A DNA stretch of 18,555 nucleotides from NCBI GenBank assembly GCA_947591115.1, contig CANQCX010000012.1:1-18555 (forward strand). The letters are read 5' to 3'. The stretch comes from an uncultured Lachnospiraceae bacterium (GTDB taxonomy: Bacteria > Bacillota > Clostridia > Lachnospirales > Lachnospiraceae). Positions 14,940-18,555 of the stretch are shown piece by piece. The notes beneath the pieces are model-generated. The model was not told the DNA's origin, searched no databases, and saw nothing but the letters and a program-made list of their open reading frames with translations. The position numbers were made by a program, and so were the translations under genes. How positions within the stretch are numbered: position 1 is the first letter of the stretch; each line of letters begins with the position of its first letter.

Positions 14940-16202
14940 ATGCAGGTAACCGGCATCATTGCGGAATACAATCCGTTTCACAACGGACATCAGTATCAAC
15001 TGGAAACGATTCGCCAGAAAACGCACGCGGACTATATCCTCGTTGCGATGAGCGGCAATTTTCTGCAGCGCGGCGTACCTGCGATCATGGATAAATATGC
15101 GCGCGCACAGATAGCGCTCTCCTGCGGGGCGGATCTGGTTCTGGAGCTTCCGGCGCTGTGGTCGTGCGCTTCCGCAGAATATTTCGCCTCCGCCGGCGTC
15201 GCCCTGATGGAAAAAACCGGCGTGGTCACTGCGCTTGGGTACGGTACGGAGTGTGCGGAAACGGATCTGCCGCTGCTTTTTCGTCTTGCAAAGCTGCTTT
15301 CCAGCGAACCTGCCGCCTACCGGAAGCTTCTGCAGAGTGAACAAAAAAAAGGCCGTTCGTTTCCTGCGGCGCGGGCGGCTGCGCTTCGCGCGCTGCTTCC
15401 CAAGCTGCCTGCCGGCGAGCCGGAAAACCTGCTGGCCTCTCCCAACAACATTCTGGCTCTGGAGTACGAAAAAGCGCTCCGGAGACGCTTTCAGACGCCG
15501 CACCGCAGCATAACTACGTTTCCGCTCCGCAGAATCGGGGCGGGATATCACGACGAACGCCAAAACACCGCTTTTCCGTCCGCCTCCGCCATCCGGCGGT
15601 TTCTGCTGTCCGGAGAAAACGAGCCTGATTTTCTGAAAACCGCTCTGCCGGAAAAAGCCTTCCGAATCCTAGAAAATTACCGGAGCGAATATCCGCTGCT
15701 TTCGGAGGCTTCGTTTTCCGCGGTTCTGGGATACCGCCTCTGGGAGCTTCAAAAAAAGGGGTACGATGCCTATGCGGACTGCAGCAAGGCGCTTTCCAAC
15801 CGCATTTTAAACCATCTGGAGGAATATACGGATTTTTCCCGTTTCTGCCATCTGCTGAAAACGCGTGAACTGACGTATACCCGTATCAGCCGCGCGCTGC
15901 TCCACATCCTTTTGCACCAGACGGAGGCGGACTATGCTTTCGGGCAAAAGCTGGACTATATCCCTTATCTGCGTGTCCTCGGTTTTCGAAAATCCGCGGT
16001 GTCCCTGCTTTCCGCCATCAAAAAAGAAGCCTCCGTTCCGATGATTACCAAACCGGCAGATGCTTCTTTTCTCCTTCCGAAAGACGCTTATCGGATATTT
16101 GAAATGGATCAGCGGGCCGCCGATCTGTATCGGCAGACCATGACCGCTGTTTCCGGCAAAACAGTTCCGAGCGAATGCAGAAGGGAACTGATCCGTTTAT
16201 AG
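14940..16202 (+). CDS. tmcAL: tRNA(Met) cytidine acetate ligase TmcAL (YlbM family)
   Basis: TmcAL makes N4-acetylcytidine at the wobble base of elongator tRNA-Met. It uses acetate and ATP through an acetyl-adenylate, unlike the acetyl-CoA-dependent TmcA. The 420-residue protein starts MQVTGIIAEYNPFHNGHQYQ, with the nucleotidyltransferase motif HNGH at residues 14-17. SGNFLQRGVP at 38-47 with DKYARA follows, then SPNNILALEYEKAL, a typical family motif, and LRVLGFRKSA with VPMITKP toward the end. AGGAG lies 8 nt before the ATG. It is the only plus-strand gene, divergent from ackA and convergent with aroB. The neighbouring ackA produces or consumes acetate, a substrate of this enzyme; a regulatory link is possible but unproven. 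Confidence 0.95.
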   Translation: MQVTGIIAEYNPFHNGHQYQLETIRQKTHADYILVAMSGNFLQRGVPAIMDKYARAQIALSCGADLVLELPALWSCASAEYFASAGVALMEKTGVVTALGYGTECAETDLPLLFRLAKLLSSEPAAYRKLLQSEQKKGRSFPAARAAALRALLPKLPAGEPENLLASPNNILALEYEKALRRRFQTPHRSITTFPLRRIGAGYHDERQNTAFPSASAIRRFLLSGENEPDFLKTALPEKAFRILENYRSEYPLLSEASFSAVLGYRLWELQKKGYDAYADCSKALSNRILNHLEEYTDFSRFCHLLKTRELTYTRISRALLHILLHQTEADYAFGQKLDYIPYLRVLGFRKSAVSLLSAIKKEASVPMITKPADASFLLPKDAYRIFEMDQRAADLYRQTMTAVSGKTVPSECRRELIRL

Positions 16203-16209
16203 GGCGGCG

Positions 16210-17322
16210 TTACAGTTCCATGATGATCTCCCTCGCAAGGGATTCTTCGATCGGTCTTGCATAGACGCCGGGCGAAAACTCGACGACGCCGCCGATTCCT
16301 TTCTGCAGTACAAAACGCAGCTTTCCGTCTCTTACTTTTTTGTCCGTATACAGCTTGCGCACCAGCTCCTCCCGATCAATATAAGGAGGTATGACCGTCG
16401 ATAAGCCGGCTTTGTTATATAAAGCGATTACTCGCTCCGCCTCTTCCTCCGACATGTAGCCAAGCCTTGCGGATAGCTGAACCTGCGCCGCCATTCCGAT
16501 CGCAACCGCTTCTCCATGAAGCAGCCGGTAATTGCTTACCGTCTCAATGGCGCGTCCGACCGTATGCCCAAGATTTAAAATCTCGCGCAATCCGCTCTCC
16601 CTCTCGTCCTTCATGACGACCTGATATTTTATGCGGCAGTTATTTTCCGCAATATACTCACAGGCAAACTTCTTAAATCCGAGAATATCCCCGATATTTT
16701 CTTCCAAAAATTCAAACATGTCCAGATTTGCCAGACAGGCGTGTTTGATCGTCTCCGCCAATCCGCTTGCCATCTGGCGCTGCGGAAGCGTCTGCCACGC
16801 CGCAATATCGATATAGACCTTGAGCGGCTGATAAAACATTCCGATCAGATTCGTCGCAAGCGGCGTATCGACTGCGGTCTTTCCTCCAACCGATGCATCG
16901 GCGGCGGAAAGCAGCGTCGTCGCATAGTTGATAAACGGAACGCCGCGCCCGTAGGTGCCCGCTACAAACCCTGCCAGATCGGTAACGACGCCTCCGCCTA
17001 CCGCAATGATGCAGCAGTCGCGCCGATAGCCTTTTTCCAGCATGGCATCCTCGATCAGCGCTTTGGTTTCACGCGTTTTGCTTTCCTCGCCCGCGGCAAA
17101 TACAAACAGATCCACATGGTAGCCTGCCGAAAGCAGCCGCTCGCAGATCGGCTTTGCATATAAATCCCGAACGTTGCTGTCCGTAATGACCGCAAATTTA
17201 TGGATCGTACCCGCCAGTCCGGTGTCCAGATCCTCCACCAGCTTGCCGATTAAATGATAGCCGATTTCGATTTCATAGCTGTCATCCACATATTTCTTTA
17301 ATTCCAGATTCAATACTCCCAC
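16210..17322 (-). CDS. aroB: 3-dehydroquinate synthase (sugar phosphate cyclase family)
   Basis: AroB converts DAHP to 3-dehydroquinate, the second shikimate step, using NAD and a divalent metal. The 370-residue protein has the NAD motif AVGGGVVTDLAGF (107-119), SVGGK with Lys148, and metal ligands matching Glu190 (LAETIK), His253 (LNLGHT) and His269 (LHGEAVAIGMA). Several usually conserved pocket residues differ: Ala134 replaces Pro in (P)TTLL, Thr157 replaces Lys in the GKN motif (here ATN), and Arg257 replaces the second His of GHTxGHA. The start is GTG, supported by AGGGGAG (17331-17337) 8 nt upstream; a nearby ATG is out of frame. It follows the EAL gene after about 50 bp. Identity as a dehydroquinate synthase-like enzyme is firm; full DHQ synthase activity is less so. 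Confidence 0.88.
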   Translation of the reverse strand: MGVLNLELKKYVDDSYEIEIGYHLIGKLVEDLDTGLAGTIHKFAVITDSNVRDLYAKPICERLLSAGYHVDLFVFAAGEESKTRETKALIEDAMLEKGYRRDCCIIAVGGGVVTDLAGFVAGTYGRGVPFINYATTLLSAADASVGGKTAVDTPLATNLIGMFYQPLKVYIDIAAWQTLPQRQMASGLAETIKHACLANLDMFEFLEENIGDILGFKKFACEYIAENNCRIKYQVVMKDERESGLREILNLGHTVGRAIETVSNYRLLHGEAVAIGMAAQVQLSARLGYMSEEEAERVIALYNKAGLSTVIPPYIDREELVRKLYTDKKVRDGKLRFVLQKGIGGVVEFSPGVYARPIEESLAREIIMEL

Positions 17323-17373
17323 GTGACATACTCCCCTAACCGTCTAAAATCTTTTGTAAACGCTAAGTCCTGC

Positions 17374-18555
17374 CTACATAAACATATGAATGTCCTCGCA
17401 CTCATGGCTTTCCATGAAATGCTCAAACTCATTGACCGGCAGCGGCCGCGAATAATAAAATCCCTGAATGACCTGACAGCCGACGCGCTTTAACATCTCG
17501 ACCTGCTCCGGATTTTCCACTCCCTCCGCAATGATCGGCATATTCAGGCTGTGCGCCAGACGAACGACGCTTTCGACGATCTTTTCGCTGCGCTCCATAT
17601 TTTCCGTTTCTTCAAAGAACTTCATATCCAGTTTGAGAATATCCACGCTGATATCCTTTAAGCTGTTCAAAGAAGAATATCCGCTTCCGAAATCGTCGAT
17701 CTCTACAAGGAAGCCGCGCTCCTGAAGACGCTTTACCAGAGACATCTGCGCCTTTACGTCCAATACAAACGCGCTCTCCGTAATCTCCAGCTTCAGGCGG
17801 CGCGGATCGATCTGATATTTCTCGACCAGACCGGTAATATTTTCATACAGATCCGAAAGATAAAAGTCTTTCGGGGAAATATTGATGGAAATGGAGCGGT
17901 CGCTCTTTCCCTGCTTTTCCCATTCGTTCAACTGCCGGCATGCCAGCTCCCATACAAAATAATCCAGCTCCGCGATCATATCGTTCTGCTCGAACAGCGG
18001 GATAAACTCCGCCGGAGAAACCATGCCCCGCTTCGGACTTAGCCAGCGCACAAGCGCTTCGCTGCCCACGACCTTCTGATTGACCGGATCGATCTGCGGC
18101 TGCAGATAAATGGTAAACTGATTTTCCTTTAACGCCTGCTCCAGCTCGTCCGCATTCAGCGTCGCGTCAATCCGGTTCTTCCGCAGCTCCTCGTCATAGT
18201 AGGCGATTTCCTTGCTCATGCTGCCTTTGATGGACTCCACTACCATATAGGCGCGGTCGTACATCTGCTCCGCGCGCAGCGAGCGGTCCGTCATTTCATA
18301 CACGCCGAAATAATTATGCACCGTCAGCACGTATTCCTTCCGCGTCAGAATCTGGTGGCAGAAATCCAGAAACCGTTTTTCATCAAAATCCTTCTTCGGG
18401 ATCAACAACGCAAAACGGTCGCCGGAAATTCGTGCGCCCTCCCAGAGCGGCCGCATTTTTTCCTGAAAGCCTCTGGCAAAATCCAGCAGCACCTCGTCTC
18501 CGACCCTCTTTCCGAGAACGTCGTTAAAAATCTTAAACTGAAAAATATCGGAAGC
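17374..18555 (-). CDS. GGDEF-EAL protein, predicted cyclic-di-GMP phosphodiesterase (5' end beyond window)
   Basis: The frame is open to the right edge, so the N-terminus is missing; 393 codons are visible. The first part is the end of a GGDEF domain (FKIFNDVLGKRVGDE, then RISGDRFALLIPK) in which the catalytic signature GGDEF is replaced by SGDRF, so cyclase activity is unlikely. The EAL domain follows with every catalytic element: SEALVRW, ISINISPKDF, LEITES, the Asp pair in IDDFGSGYSSL, LKLD, IIAEGVEN and the Gln in VIQGFYYSRP. Domains of this kind hydrolyse cyclic-di-GMP to pGpG. An internal GTG at 18490-18492 could be mistaken for a start, but the domain continues upstream of it. aroB follows after about 50 bp on the same strand. 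The sensory input region, if any, cannot be seen. Confidence 0.93.
   Translation of the reverse strand, partial: ASDIFQFKIFNDVLGKRVGDEVLLDFARGFQEKMRPLWEGARISGDRFALLIPKKDFDEKRFLDFCHQILTRKEYVLTVHNYFGVYEMTDRSLRAEQMYDRAYMVVESIKGSMSKEIAYYDEELRKNRIDATLNADELEQALKENQFTIYLQPQIDPVNQKVVGSEALVRWLSPKRGMVSPAEFIPLFEQNDMIAELDYFVWELACRQLNEWEKQGKSDRSISINISPKDFYLSDLYENITGLVEKYQIDPRRLKLEITESAFVLDVKAQMSLVKRLQERGFLVEIDDFGSGYSSLNSLKDISVDILKLDMKFFEETENMERSEKIVESVVRLAHSLNMPIIAEGVENPEQVEMLKRVGCQVIQGFYYSRPLPVNEFEHFMESHECEDIHMFM

Noticed and set aside
14892..15563. Minus-strand open frame (223 codons) opposite the start of tmcAL
   Set aside because: The translation is Arg/Lys-rich low complexity with no motif, and the plus strand encodes a well-supported TmcAL.
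17327..17329. ATG just upstream of aroB as its start
   Set aside because: It is 7 nt from the GTG and out of frame with AroB; the ribosome binding site spacing favours the GTG.
18490..18492. GTG as start codon of the EAL protein
   Set aside because: The GGDEF-like domain continues in the same frame to the window edge (FKIFNDVLGKRVGDE), so this GTG is internal.

Overview
The window reads as chromosomal DNA of a Gram-positive Clostridia member, most likely Lachnospiraceae. The grounds are moderate GC, strong AGGAGG-type ribosome binding sites, TTGACA/TATAAT promoters, short rho-independent terminators, a single-ACT threonine dehydratase, TmcAL (YlbM family), and the gene order yceD-rpmF-plsX-acpP-rnc-smc-ftsY. 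This placement rests on protein style and gene order, not on a database search. Every gene except tmcAL lies on the minus strand, so transcription runs mostly from high to low coordinates.

Right part (18555 to 16210): a gene for a GGDEF-EAL protein, cut at its 5' end by the window edge, followed by aroB. aroB converges on the plus-strand tmcAL gene, with only 7 bp between the two stop codons. tmcAL (tRNA-Met cytidine acetate ligase) and ackA (acetate kinase) diverge from a shared 170-bp region with back-to-back promoters.

Middle (14769 to 6072): ackA has its own promoter. A second, consensus promoter just after ackA drives yceD-rpmF, which ends at a clear terminator. Another promoter drives plsX-acpP, which ends at a hairpin just before rnc. 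Then come rnc-smc-ftsY, tightly spaced. This block covers acetate-level energy metabolism, ribosomal protein L32, entry into phospholipid and fatty acid synthesis, RNA processing, chromosome organisation and SRP-dependent membrane targeting.

Left part (6033 to 1): ilvA and a LacI-family regulator follow ftsY on the same strand with short gaps, and a strong terminator closes the series. A beta-1,4-galactan utilisation operon then starts from a good promoter that overlaps a nested inverted-repeat operator. It encodes a lipoprotein with a CBM61-like galactan-binding module, a GH53 endo-galactanase without a signal peptide, an extracellular sugar-binding lipoprotein and a MalF-type permease cut by the window edge. 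The inferred scheme is that galactan is bound and cut, oligosaccharides are captured and imported, and the adjacent LacI protein senses the sugar.

The most notable point is the junction between the CBM61-like lipoprotein and GH53. The two are in the same frame and separated by one amber codon plus one sense codon, as if a secreted CBM61-GH53 enzyme had been split, and a good ribosome binding site now sits exactly at the break. I found no tRNA, rRNA, CRISPR array, insertion sequence or phage gene. No stretch above about 175 bp lacks a gene. Apart from that split gene, I see no clearly new multi-gene system.
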